DNA of 64,000 nucleotides from Plesiocystis pacifica SIR-1 (GTDB lineage Bacteria; Myxococcota_A; Polyangia; Nannocystales; Nannocystaceae): NCBI RefSeq assembly GCF_000170895.1, contig NZ_ABCS01000038.1, positions 1 through 64,000 on the forward strand, written 5' to 3'. The translations under genes and the position numbers were made by a program. This document shows, one piece after another, positions 8,658-16,547 of this stretch (positions are counted from its first letter, which is position 1; each line of letters opens with the position of its first letter). A model generated the notes under the pieces. That model was not told the DNA's origin and made no database searches. It saw only the letters and a list, made by a program, of their open reading frames with translations.

Positions 8658-8678
8658 ACATGCAAGCGGCTTGCATGT
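8658..8678. promoter_or_regulatory. Palindromic operator upstream of the flavoprotein gene
   Basis: The arms ACATGCAAG and CTTGCATGT are perfect inverted repeats around a 3-bp CGG centre, ending 13 bp before the flavoprotein ATG. Size and symmetry fit a dimeric repressor of the TetR or similar type. No cognate regulator gene lies next to it. Confidence 0.6.
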
Positions 8679-8719
8679 GCAACCCGCCTGGATGGCGCCG
8701 TGCCGGGGCGCAGGCCACG

Positions 8720-8746
8720 AAAAACGCCCCCGGCTTGGCCGGGGGC
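8720..8746 (-). terminator. Intrinsic terminator of pilY1
   Basis: Nine-bp arms GCCCCCGGC and GCCGGGGGC with a 3-nt loop, followed on the minus strand by five T (8724 to 8720). It lies 23 bp past the pilY1 stop codon. Confidence 0.85.
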
Positions 8747-8769
8747 GCCCTCGCGGTTGCAGCGGAGGG

Positions 8770-10422
8770 CTAGAGCTGGAGCTCGAGGGGCGAGAAGCCG
8801 TCGAGCTCGGTCGAGCCGGTCCGGATGGTCTGCACGCCGCCGACCGAGGGCGGGTCGACGTTGGGGTCGCAGGGCGAGGTCGAGGGCGCGTTGAGCTTGG
8901 GCCCGCAGTTGTCCCCCTCGCACAGGACCTGCTCGACCACCGGGGACGAGAGCGCGGCCGAGGCCCCGAAGCCGTCGCCGTAGTCCGAGGGCAGGTTGTA
9001 GGCCGAGGTGAAGTCGAAGGCGTCGGTGCCCTCGACGACGAGGCGGAAGGTGACCTCGTAGGTGGCGCCCGGATCCGGGATCCACTCCTCGGTGTCGGCG
9101 TCGTACCAGCGCTCGTCGCAGTTGGCCTTGCCGGGCTCGTAGATGGTGTAGGTCACGTAGTAGACCTCCACGTCGAGCTGGTTCCCGCCGTCGAGCACAC
9201 CGGTGACCCGAATCATCGGGGCGCGGAGCGGGCGGGCGGCCTTGGAGAAGTTGCGGGTCTCCGTCTCGACGTCGTCGTTGGGGAACACGATCGTCCGCGT
9301 GCGCTCAATCTGGCTGAGCGGCAGGCGCATGAAGGTGGGGTTGGTCCCCGGAGCGGTCGCGGGCGCGTTGGCCGGGATGCCGAAGCCCGCGGACGGGTCC
9401 GCGCGGTGGTCGTCCGCCAGCAGATAGAGGCTGCTGTGGAAGTCGTTGAGCGGGTCGCCGCCGTCGATGCTGTCGTCGTTGGGGCTGCCGCTGACGAGCG
9501 CGACGAGGAACTGGTCCCGGTCGCCCGTGGGCAGCGTGGTGCCCGGGTCGTCGACGTCGTCGATGCGGTTGTTGGCCGCGATCGCCGGGGCGAAGGTGAA
9601 CACGTCGCCCTTGTTGCCGCTCGGGCCGATGGCGGCGATCGAGCAGTTGAACTCGTCCGTGCTCTGGCAGGCCGGGAAGCGGAAGGCCTCGGTGGCCACG
9701 GCGAAGCCGTCAGAGTTGAGCGGCCAGGCGCCGCCGCTGTCCGCCACGTGCGGGAAGCTGTCGACGTCGCTGGAGTCGGCCGCGATGTCCCAGCGGAACA
9801 GGCGCCCGGCCGGGTCGATCATGTAGGCCTCCTGCATCTCGCCCCAGTAGCGCGACAGGCAGTGCGAGCCGACGGCGATGTCGGTCACCGAGGTGATGTC
9901 GTCGAGGTCGTCGTAGGTGGTGTCCGAGGCCGGCAGCGGGAGCAGGGCCTTGGACACGTTGGTCTCGCCCGTGGCCGCGTCGACCATCCACATGGTCCGG
10001 CCGCGCTCGAGGTCGCCGGCGCCGTCGCGGTAGCCGCTGCCGAACACCAGGTAGGCCTTGGGCTCGACCGACATCTCGTCGTTGGGCACCGCGTAGGTCA
10101 GCGCCGGGCGGGACCAGGTCTCGCCGAGGGTGTCGGCGTAGTCCTGCTCGTTGCCGGTGGTGCTGGTGGTCCACACGATGTCGAAGGGATCGTCGGGGCG
10201 ACCCATGTGCGACACGTCCATGGCGACGAGCTGGCTGCCGCCAGGCCCGAGGCCGAACACCGCGAGGTGCCGCCACTGGCTGGCGGACTCGTCGTAGATG
10301 ATCGCGTTGTTGACCGTGGCCGCGAGCCCGAACACGTGCCCGTCGAGGTCCGTGGGCTGGCCGAAGTTGGTCGTCCCGTTGAGCGAGAGCACGCGGGCGT
10401 TATTCAGCAGCTCCATGGGCAC
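8770..10422 (-). CDS. pilY1: PilY1-like protein, C-terminal part (after a frameshift)
   Basis: This 550-residue open frame holds the C-terminal half of a PilY1-type protein: a beta-propeller-like region (GHVFGLAATVNN, LAVFGLGPGGSQLVAMDVS, YLVFGSGYRDG, MWMVDAATGE) followed by a beta-rich tail. It has no start signal of its own. Upstream in this frame, residues GILHAFHYNSGNEIFGFVPM continue directly from the N-terminal open frame once one base is removed at 10475-10477. The true gene is therefore 8770-12952, about 1390 residues. PilY1 proteins sit at the type IV pilus tip or outer membrane and act in adhesion and pilus extension. If the frameshift is real, this part would not be made. Confidence 0.85.
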   Translation of the reverse strand: MPMELLNNARVLSLNGTTNFGQPTDLDGHVFGLAATVNNAIIYDESASQWRHLAVFGLGPGGSQLVAMDVSHMGRPDDPFDIVWTTSTTGNEQDYADTLGETWSRPALTYAVPNDEMSVEPKAYLVFGSGYRDGAGDLERGRTMWMVDAATGETNVSKALLPLPASDTTYDDLDDITSVTDIAVGSHCLSRYWGEMQEAYMIDPAGRLFRWDIAADSSDVDSFPHVADSGGAWPLNSDGFAVATEAFRFPACQSTDEFNCSIAAIGPSGNKGDVFTFAPAIAANNRIDDVDDPGTTLPTGDRDQFLVALVSGSPNDDSIDGGDPLNDFHSSLYLLADDHRADPSAGFGIPANAPATAPGTNPTFMRLPLSQIERTRTIVFPNDDVETETRNFSKAARPLRAPMIRVTGVLDGGNQLDVEVYYVTYTIYEPGKANCDERWYDADTEEWIPDPGATYEVTFRLVVEGTDAFDFTSAYNLPSDYGDGFGASAALSSPVVEQVLCEGDNCGPKLNAPSTSPCDPNVDPPSVGGVQTIRTGSTELDGFSPLELQL

Positions 10423-12952
10423 GAAGCCGAAGATCTCGTTGCCGCTGTTGTAGTGGAAGGCGTGCAGGATGCCGAAAGTCGTCGCCGACGAGGACGGCCT
10501 CCGTGTACTCGTAGTAGTCGTTGCCGGCGTCGACGAGGTTCCAGGCCTGGGCGCTGAAGGCCTTGAGGCTGTCGGGAGCGTCGTCGCCCTGAACGTTGCG
10601 CCGCCCCGCGCAGTGCGGGTCCGCGATGCCCACGCTGGGCAGGAACTGGCTGTCGTGCTGCGCCACGCGGCGGATCAGCACCGGGGCCGAGTTGGCCAGG
10701 CCCGGGAGCTTCCAGTCGTTGGGCATGTCCTTGCCGTAGAGGAACTCGGCCATGGCCTGGATCTCGACGCTCTCGTTGCCGGGGGTGAGCGGCGGGTCGA
10801 TCTTGCCCTGGCCGTTGAGGGTCGTGATCAGCGACTCGAACTCGGGCGTGACCGAGCCGGCGCTCATGATCTCGACCTTCTCGTTGGAGAAGCCGTGGGT
10901 GTAGAGGTTGCGGTTGCTCCACGTGGTCTGCTCGAGGCAGTCGCCCGCGTCCCACACGCGCCCCATGGCGCAGGGTCCGAAGGTCTCCTCCTCGAGGGTG
11001 TCCATGGGCAACAGCGCCACGTTCTCGCAGTACTCCGCGAGCTGGCCGGGGTTGTCCGGGTCCTCGTCGTCGCAGCCTTGGCGGGCGACGTGGCCGGCCC
11101 AGGTCGCGCTCTCCGTCCACGACTCGATGGTGGTCTGGGTCGCGGCGTTGGCCGAGTTGGGGTCGTTGGGGTCCGAGAGCTGGAAGTCGCTGGCGACCGT
11201 CGGCGCGCCGCCGGGCACGTCGGTCTCGAGCACCTTGGCGATGATCGACGACAGCACCGTCTCGAGCTCCTCGTGGTTCGAGGCCAGGTAGGCGCAGTCG
11301 TTGGCCGGGTCGGCCGGGTTGCGGCAGGTGTCCCAGTTGAAGGTGGCGTTGGTGCCGTTGCAGGGGTCGGTGATGCTGTCGGAGCCCGAGGCCGCGCAGG
11401 CCATGTGATGGACGCGCTCGAACTTGAGGGCGTCGGCGACCACGCCGTCGGCCAGCGCGACGAGGTAGGTCTTGACCCCGAAGATGTGGCGGACGGCGCT
11501 CATGCGATCGTAGAGCGCGGTGCCGCCCTGGCTCGTCCAGGTGTGCGGCTGACCGTCGGTCACGATGATCATGCTCAGCGGGGAGCACAGCGCGTTCTCG
11601 TCGTGCACGCGCATGAACGCGAGGTACGAGGAGATGGTCGGCTGCGAGAAGGCGGCGTTGCTCATCGTCGCCGCGGGCTTGGCCCCGGTGATCTTGCCCT
11701 CGGAGTCGAGGTAGACCATGTACTTGGGCACGCCGTAGGCGACCTTCATCGGGGTGCCGCCGGTCACGTCGACGCCGCCCATGAAGTTCTTGGCGACGGC
11801 GCCGTCGAGCATCATCTGGGCGTCCTCGATGCTCAGCGGGCCCTTGTCAGCCGGCGCGACGCCGGGGTCGGCGATGACCTCTTCGGAGTAGAAGGGGGCG
11901 TAGAGCGAGGTGCCCACCCACTGGTTGCGGCGGGTCACGCCGGTGCGGTGCTTGTCGTCGGTCTTCGTCGAGCAGTTCTCGTTGTCGTCGCACTCTTGGT
12001 GCGAGAAGTTGTCGAAGCTCTGGCCGAGGTAGAAGCTGTAGCCCGGGTTCCCGTCGACGTAGGGCCAGTAGTAGAAGTCCCGCCCGCACACGTCGGACTG
12101 CTTGTCGGGGTCGGTGTTGCCCCAGTCGCCGTAGGAGGCGAGCGCGATGGCCTCTTGGTTGGCGTCGCCGCAGTCGAGGTTGACGCGGCGGCCCAAAAAG
12201 CGCGGGAAGAACTGGACCTTGCGATCGTAGTTGGCGGCGTCGGTGTAGCCGCTGACGTTGGACTCGGTCACGTAGAGCGGCTGGTCGGGGAGCGCCGCGT
12301 TGCTGTTGTTGGGCATCGAGAAGGTGCCCAGGTCGTCGTGACGCAGGTAGGGGAAGGGCCGGTTGTCACCGCACAGCAGCCAAAAGCCCTGGGTCCCGAA
12401 GGCGTTGGTCGCGACCTTCCACTGCGTCGAGTAGGGCTGGTTGACGTTCTCGATCCAGGTGAAGCGCTTGGACTCGGTGGTGCCCAGGTCGACGCAGGGC
12501 TCGGGGACCTCGGCGGCGGAGCTCGGCGGCGCGGCGGTGCCGAAGGTCATCAGCGCGAACTCGGCCGAGCCCTCGTTGTCCGAGCTCAGCTTCTTGATGA
12601 CGTTGCGCGCGGCGTGGATGCGGCTCTGCAAGAAGCCGGCGTTCTCGTCCTCGCAGTTGTCCCACCAGCACTTGGTGTCCGGGTAGGTCGCGCCGGGGAT
12701 GTAGGTCTCGTCCATGGCCATCGAGCCCGAGTTGTCGAGCACGAAGAGCACGCGCGCGGGCACCTGGCCGTAGCTGGTGCCGTGGACGATGTAGAAGGGA
12801 TCGAGGCGGGCCTCGGTCTGGCCCGGGCGGGCGAGCAGGCCGAGGGCGAGGAGCGCGAGGCCGAGCAGGCGCAGCGCCGCGGTCCGGGCCCGCGGGGAGA
12901 GCTGGGGGGCTCGCTTCGAGTTCGAGTTCGAATTAGGGGCTCGAGTGCTCAT
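10400..12952 (-). CDS. pilY1: PilY1-like protein, N-terminal part with VWA domain
   Basis: The start is the ATG at 12952, with GAGGA about 10 nt upstream overlapping the pilX stop. Residues 1-48 form a long signal peptide ending QTEA. A VWA-type domain begins with VLFVLDNSGSM (MIDAS D73-x-S75-G-S77) and has the Asp motif in IIVTDGQPHT. Spacing and Cys richness match PilY1/PilC N-terminal regions. The frame remains coding to VLVGDDF and then becomes Arg-rich nonsense, because one extra base at 10475-10477 (AAA on the plus strand) shifts it. It is paired with pilX immediately upstream, the usual minor-pilin order. The sequence NSNSNS near the N-terminus is low complexity. Confidence 0.87.
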   Translation of the reverse strand: MSTRAPNSNSNSKRAPQLSPRARTAALRLLGLALLALGLLARPGQTEARLDPFYIVHGTSYGQVPARVLFVLDNSGSMAMDETYIPGATYPDTKCWWDNCEDENAGFLQSRIHAARNVIKKLSSDNEGSAEFALMTFGTAAPPSSAAEVPEPCVDLGTTESKRFTWIENVNQPYSTQWKVATNAFGTQGFWLLCGDNRPFPYLRHDDLGTFSMPNNSNAALPDQPLYVTESNVSGYTDAANYDRKVQFFPRFLGRRVNLDCGDANQEAIALASYGDWGNTDPDKQSDVCGRDFYYWPYVDGNPGYSFYLGQSFDNFSHQECDDNENCSTKTDDKHRTGVTRRNQWVGTSLYAPFYSEEVIADPGVAPADKGPLSIEDAQMMLDGAVAKNFMGGVDVTGGTPMKVAYGVPKYMVYLDSEGKITGAKPAATMSNAAFSQPTISSYLAFMRVHDENALCSPLSMIIVTDGQPHTWTSQGGTALYDRMSAVRHIFGVKTYLVALADGVVADALKFERVHHMACAASGSDSITDPCNGTNATFNWDTCRNPADPANDCAYLASNHEELETVLSSIIAKVLETDVPGGAPTVASDFQLSDPNDPNSANAATQTTIESWTESATWAGHVARQGCDDEDPDNPGQLAEYCENVALLPMDTLEEETFGPCAMGRVWDAGDCLEQTTWSNRNLYTHGFSNEKVEIMSAGSVTPEFESLITTLNGQGKIDPPLTPGNESVEIQAMAEFLYGKDMPNDWKLPGLANSAPVLIRRVAQHDSQFLPSVGIADPHCAGRRNVQGDDAPDSLKAFSAQAWNLVDAGNDYYEYTEAVLVGDDFRHPARLPLQQRQRDLRLRAHGAAE

Positions 12953-12963
12953 GGTCTTCGTCC

Positions 12964-13764
12964 TCACTGCAGGAAGTTCTCGACGCAGACGTCGGCCATC
13001 ACGTTGTCGTTGTTGTGTCCGCCGCCGTAGCCGATGTCCGGCGTGGCCATGTTCCACGAGGACTTGTCGTCGGCGAGGGCGAGCACGAATTCTTGTTCGA
13101 CGGCGATGGTCGAGTTGCCGACCGTGGCCATCGCCGTCAGCACCACCCGGTTGTCGCCGTCGATGATCCAGCTGCCGCTGCCCTCGGAGCTGTCGGCCAT
13201 GGCGTCGGCGGAGTTGTTGCGCACCCACAGGCTGACCCGCGCGTGGGGGTCGGCGTTGTCGAGCAAGTTGCGCAGCGGGACGTTGGCCCAGTCGACGAGG
13301 TTGCCCTGGGCGTCGGGCAGGCGGAGGATGGCGCCCTGGCGCATGCACGGGCGCCCGGAGCAGTCGGACTTGCCCGTGACCCAGCGGTTCTTTTGCCCGG
13401 TCGCGGGCACGTTGGCGGCCCCGCCTCCGCCCGGGATGCAGTCCTCGAAGGCCGAGGCGCAGATCTCCGGGTCACCGGCCGGGTTGTGGCCGGCCAGGGC
13501 CTCGTCGACGACGGCCTGGAGCGAGCCGCCCTTGACGGCTTCGCGCAGCTGCGCGGCCCCGAGGTCGATGGTCGCTTGCGCGGACATCAGGGCCCGCTCG
13601 CGGGACACGACGGCGTTGGCTTGGCTCAGCTCTCGATTGGCCGAGCGAATCACGAGGATGCTGACGGTCAGCATGGAGACCGTCAACAACATCACGCTCA
13701 CCATGGTCGCGCCGCGAGAGGCGCGACGCCGGGTGAGCTGCACACGAGGATCCAAGCGGGTCAC
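12964..13764 (-). CDS. pilX: PilX-like type IV pilus assembly protein
   Basis: A 266-residue protein from the GTG at 13764. Residues 14-40 (RRASRGATMVSVMLLTVSML and onward) form a basic stretch followed by one hydrophobic helix, as in PilX, which lacks the prepilin Glu5. The region after it, SANRELSQANAVVSRERALM, is the amphipathic helix continuation and is followed by a Cys-containing globular domain. PilX is a minor pilin-like protein that works with PilY1 in pilus assembly. The gene ends 11 bp before the pilY1 start. FimU, PilV and PilW partners, common in such operons, are absent on both sides. Confidence 0.75.
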   Translation of the reverse strand: MTRLDPRVQLTRRRASRGATMVSVMLLTVSMLTVSILVIRSANRELSQANAVVSRERALMSAQATIDLGAAQLREAVKGGSLQAVVDEALAGHNPAGDPEICASAFEDCIPGGGGAANVPATGQKNRWVTGKSDCSGRPCMRQGAILRLPDAQGNLVDWANVPLRNLLDNADPHARVSLWVRNNSADAMADSSEGSGSWIIDGDNRVVLTAMATVGNSTIAVEQEFVLALADDKSSWNMATPDIGYGGGHNNDNVMADVCVENFLQ

Positions 13765-14495
13765 GGTGATCCAATCCTAGCATGAAAAATCGCATCGATT
13801 CATAACACCCCAGCTCCTGGAGGTACGATGAGGTGGGAAGCTCAGAATCGCTGTGTGCGGCTCTCTTCCCCGTGGGAGTGGAATTTTTGCGCTTTGCCAG
13901 AGCACAACCAAACTAGTCAGATCGTCAATGTATACGAATGGCAGTGTCATCATTTTTGCGGACATGCGTCGTGGACCCCACCGCGGCACTGGGGGCGCGA
14001 AGGTCGGTCATCGAGTGCAATCTGGCCCAAAGACCAGTCTGGCTCGGTATTGGCCGAGGTTTGAGGCATTTTTGGACGGCCTCTCACTTGCTCACCCGCG
14101 ATATGAAAAAAGTGCACAGCGGTGCGGAGAAGGTTCAGGACCTGCGTGCCGCGTCGTGAATCTTGGTTCATGGTCTGTCCGATTTCGCCCGCGCGAGTAC
14201 AGTCAGAGTGCACGAGCGGTCGGGGTGAGCCCTGTTGCAGCGACGGGTGAGGGAAGCTCGATCACAACGTGAGGTCGGGCTCTGGATAGCTGTCGATCTC
14301 GACCGGCGCCCGGCACACCACGCTGAGGTGGGGGGCGCGGCGGGCTCGCTCGAGGGCTTGGGAACACCCTCGGCTCGGGCTTGGATCGGGCTCGGATCGC
14401 TTGGGGATCGCCCGCTGGATGGCTCGTGAGCTCGACATGGCGCTTGTCCCCAGGTCGGCTCCCGGCTTAGGCTCGGGCTCCCTCCGAGAGTCCTC
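13765..14495. other. 731-bp spacer without a supported gene
   Basis: This lies between the divergent pilX and cytochrome c genes. The first 400 bases have lower GC than the flanks and no good coding pattern. A short plus frame at 13828-14064 has a well-placed GGAGGT but an implausible composition rich in Trp, Cys and His. It may hold long promoters or an untranslated RNA. I see no clear hairpin that decides this. Confidence 0.5.
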
Positions 14496-15128
14496 ATGTA
14501 CCGACGCACGATTCGTTCCTTTTTGATGGGCGCTGCTGCTGCGACCCTTCTGCTGACCTCCACCGCTTGCGACAGCGGCTCTGGCGACGGCAAGGCTGAC
14601 GCGGCCAAGGCCGACGACGGCAAGGCCGAGGGCGAGGCCAAAGCTGACGACGGCAAGGCCGAAGGGGAGGCTGCGGACACCACGGGCGCTCCGGCGGAGA
14701 CCGGCGCCCCGGCGGAGACCGGCGGCGGCGACACGGCCGGCGAGACCGGCGGAGACACGGCCGGCGAGACCGGCGGAGAGACGGGCGGCGAGACCGGCGA
14801 GCCCACGGCGGCGGCCGGTGATGGTGGCGGCGACGACAAGCCCGAGCCCAAGAAAGAGGCGCCCAAGAAGGCCGAGGCGCCCAAGCTCGACGGCGGCCCG
14901 ATCTTCCAAAAGAAGTGCAAGTCCTGCCACGGGACCGACGGCAAGGGCGACACCACCATCGGCAAGAAGGTCGGCATCCCCTCGCTCAGCAAGACCAAGC
15001 TGAGCCTCGCCAAGGTCACCAAGATCATCCAAAACGGCGTGCCCGACACCAAGATGAAGGGCTACAAGTCCAAGCTCAGCGCCGAAGAGCTCGAGGCCGT
15101 CGCCTACTACGTCAAGAAGAAGCTTTGA
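14496..15128 (+). CDS. Cytochrome c lipoprotein
   Basis: A 210-residue secreted c-type cytochrome. The lipobox TSTAC puts Cys25 at the membrane. Residues 26-130 are a low-complexity linker built from repeats of A-D-D-G-K-A-E-G-E and G-E-T-G-G, then Lys/Pro/Glu. A single class I cytochrome c domain fills the C-terminal 80 residues, with CKSCH at 141-145 for covalent haem and Met187 in TKMKGY as the likely distal ligand. The final helix AEELEAVAYYVKKKL is typical. It should be a tethered one-electron carrier outside the inner membrane. Its electron partners are not next to it. Confidence 0.9.
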   Translation: MYRRTIRSFLMGAAAATLLLTSTACDSGSGDGKADAAKADDGKAEGEAKADDGKAEGEAADTTGAPAETGAPAETGGGDTAGETGGDTAGETGGETGGETGEPTAAAGDGGGDDKPEPKKEAPKKAEAPKLDGGPIFQKKCKSCHGTDGKGDTTIGKKVGIPSLSKTKLSLAKVTKIIQNGVPDTKMKGYKSKLSAEELEAVAYYVKKKL

Positions 15129-15157
15129 GCCTAGCCTAGCCTAGCTCTGGCCCAACA

Positions 15158-15189
15158 AAGCCCGCCCGACCCCTGGTCGCGGCGGGCTT
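15158..15189. terminator. Hairpin between convergent genes
   Basis: Nine-bp arms AAGCCCGCC and GGCGGGCTT flank a 14-nt loop, 29 bp after the cytochrome gene. It could end transcription from both sides, as the next gene is on the minus strand. Confidence 0.65.
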
Positions 15190-15284
15190 CGTCGGTTCAG
15201 GCCCTGTGAACCCAAGCCAAAGCGGAGGAGCGGATAGCGACGAAGCGCCCCCGGTTCGAGGCGGCTGCGGGGGCAAAGCAGCGC

Positions 15285-16412
15285 TCAGACCTGCTTCTTG
15301 CGCACGGACCAGACGAAGCCGTCGTACCAAAAGTGCATCAGTGACACGAGCAAGGTGACGGCCCACAGGCCGTGGATGGAGGGGTCCATCCACTGCACGA
15401 AGGTCCCGTAGAGGAAGGGCACGGACACGAACAGGGCGAGCACGAGGTACTTGCCCAGGGGCGTGCCGGCGACACCCAGGCGCTCTTGCAGGTTCTTCTT
15501 CTCCATCGCCCACACCAGCCCGAAGTACTGCAGGGCGTGGAACACGTTCATGATGAAGAAGGCCTCGCCCCAGCTGTTGAAGCCCCAGGCGAACAGCGAC
15601 ACGGCCCCGGTGGTCACGTAGAGGAAGACCCGCTGCCAGGCGATGGCCATGCCCTCGCGGCGCAGCTGGAACTGGGCGTAGACGTAGTAGGCCAAAAAGC
15701 CCGCGCCGGCGGCGAGGATCGACCAGGTGAAGTAGCGCTGGTTGCCCTCCATCCACGCGGGGATCTTGGTGAAGAACATCAGCTCGACGGCGGCGAACTC
15801 TTCGAAGTCCTTGAAGTGGTCGAGCATCACCGCGCCGGCGACGATGGGCCCGGCGTAGAGCAGCTGGTTGAGGGCCCAGTCGAGGCGCCGGCTGGCCGCG
15901 CTGGCCTTCTCGATGGCGGCGAGCTTGGCCTCCCGGGCCTCGGCCTCGAGGCCCTCGAGCACCAGCGGCTGGGTCTTGGCGGCCCGGGAGTCGTAGATGC
16001 GCCCGAAGCCGAAGGTCTGCATGCCCGAGTGGTAGACGTCCCAGAAGGTGGCGACGACCGAGCAGGTGTAGAGCACGTAGTTGCTGGTCACCATGGCCAC
16101 GTAGAGCAGGGCCGGGACCACCAAAAAGCGCAGCCGGTGGGTCTGGAAGATCGCCTTGTTGGCGTGGCTCCGGAAGAACACCAGGACCAGGTGGGCGTGG
16201 ATGAAGATGCCCAGGAACAGGCTGCCCCAGGTCACCTCCCAGCCCCACCAGGCGAAGCTCTCGTTGGAGAAGGCCGTGTCCTTGAGCAGGTAGCCGAGGA
16301 CCAGAGCGATCAGCGGCGGCCCCAGGAAGAACAGCCAGTCGTACCAGGGGCTGATGATGTAGCCCGTGGCCTTGGGGGCTCGGGGCGAAGGCGCTTTTGG
16401 CTGCTCGCTCAT
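15285..16412 (-). CDS. Polytopic membrane protein with conserved-looking His clusters
   Basis: A 375-residue protein from the ATG at 16412 (a 404-residue upstream extension has no start signal). About eight hydrophobic segments are visible. Polar residues cluster inside or beside them: H72-x-H74, H83, H92, then WDVYHSGMQ (125-132), later FHALQYFGLVW and, near the C-terminus, MHFWYDGFVW. Such spaced His and Asp residues suggest a metal-binding integral membrane enzyme, but I do not recognise the family. The gene is monocistronic, convergent with the cytochrome gene. Function unknown. Confidence 0.75.
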   Translation of the reverse strand: MSEQPKAPSPRAPKATGYIISPWYDWLFFLGPPLIALVLGYLLKDTAFSNESFAWWGWEVTWGSLFLGIFIHAHLVLVFFRSHANKAIFQTHRLRFLVVPALLYVAMVTSNYVLYTCSVVATFWDVYHSGMQTFGFGRIYDSRAAKTQPLVLEGLEAEAREAKLAAIEKASAASRRLDWALNQLLYAGPIVAGAVMLDHFKDFEEFAAVELMFFTKIPAWMEGNQRYFTWSILAAGAGFLAYYVYAQFQLRREGMAIAWQRVFLYVTTGAVSLFAWGFNSWGEAFFIMNVFHALQYFGLVWAMEKKNLQERLGVAGTPLGKYLVLALFVSVPFLYGTFVQWMDPSIHGLWAVTLLVSLMHFWYDGFVWSVRKKQV

Positions 16413-16547
16413 CGCGGGGGACACACTAGCAAGACCGGAACCAGGACCTGAACGGTCGAAGCGTGGGCGCGAGAATAGCGCCCGTCGTCGACGCCCCAAC
16501 GCGCGAGCGCGCGGGACGGTGTGGGAGACGCCGAGGGCTCGGGGGGC

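Noticed and set aside
13828..14064. Small plus-strand gene with a good GGAGGT site
   Set aside because: The 78-residue product is rich in Trp, Cys and His with poor codon bias, and no fold or signal is visible.
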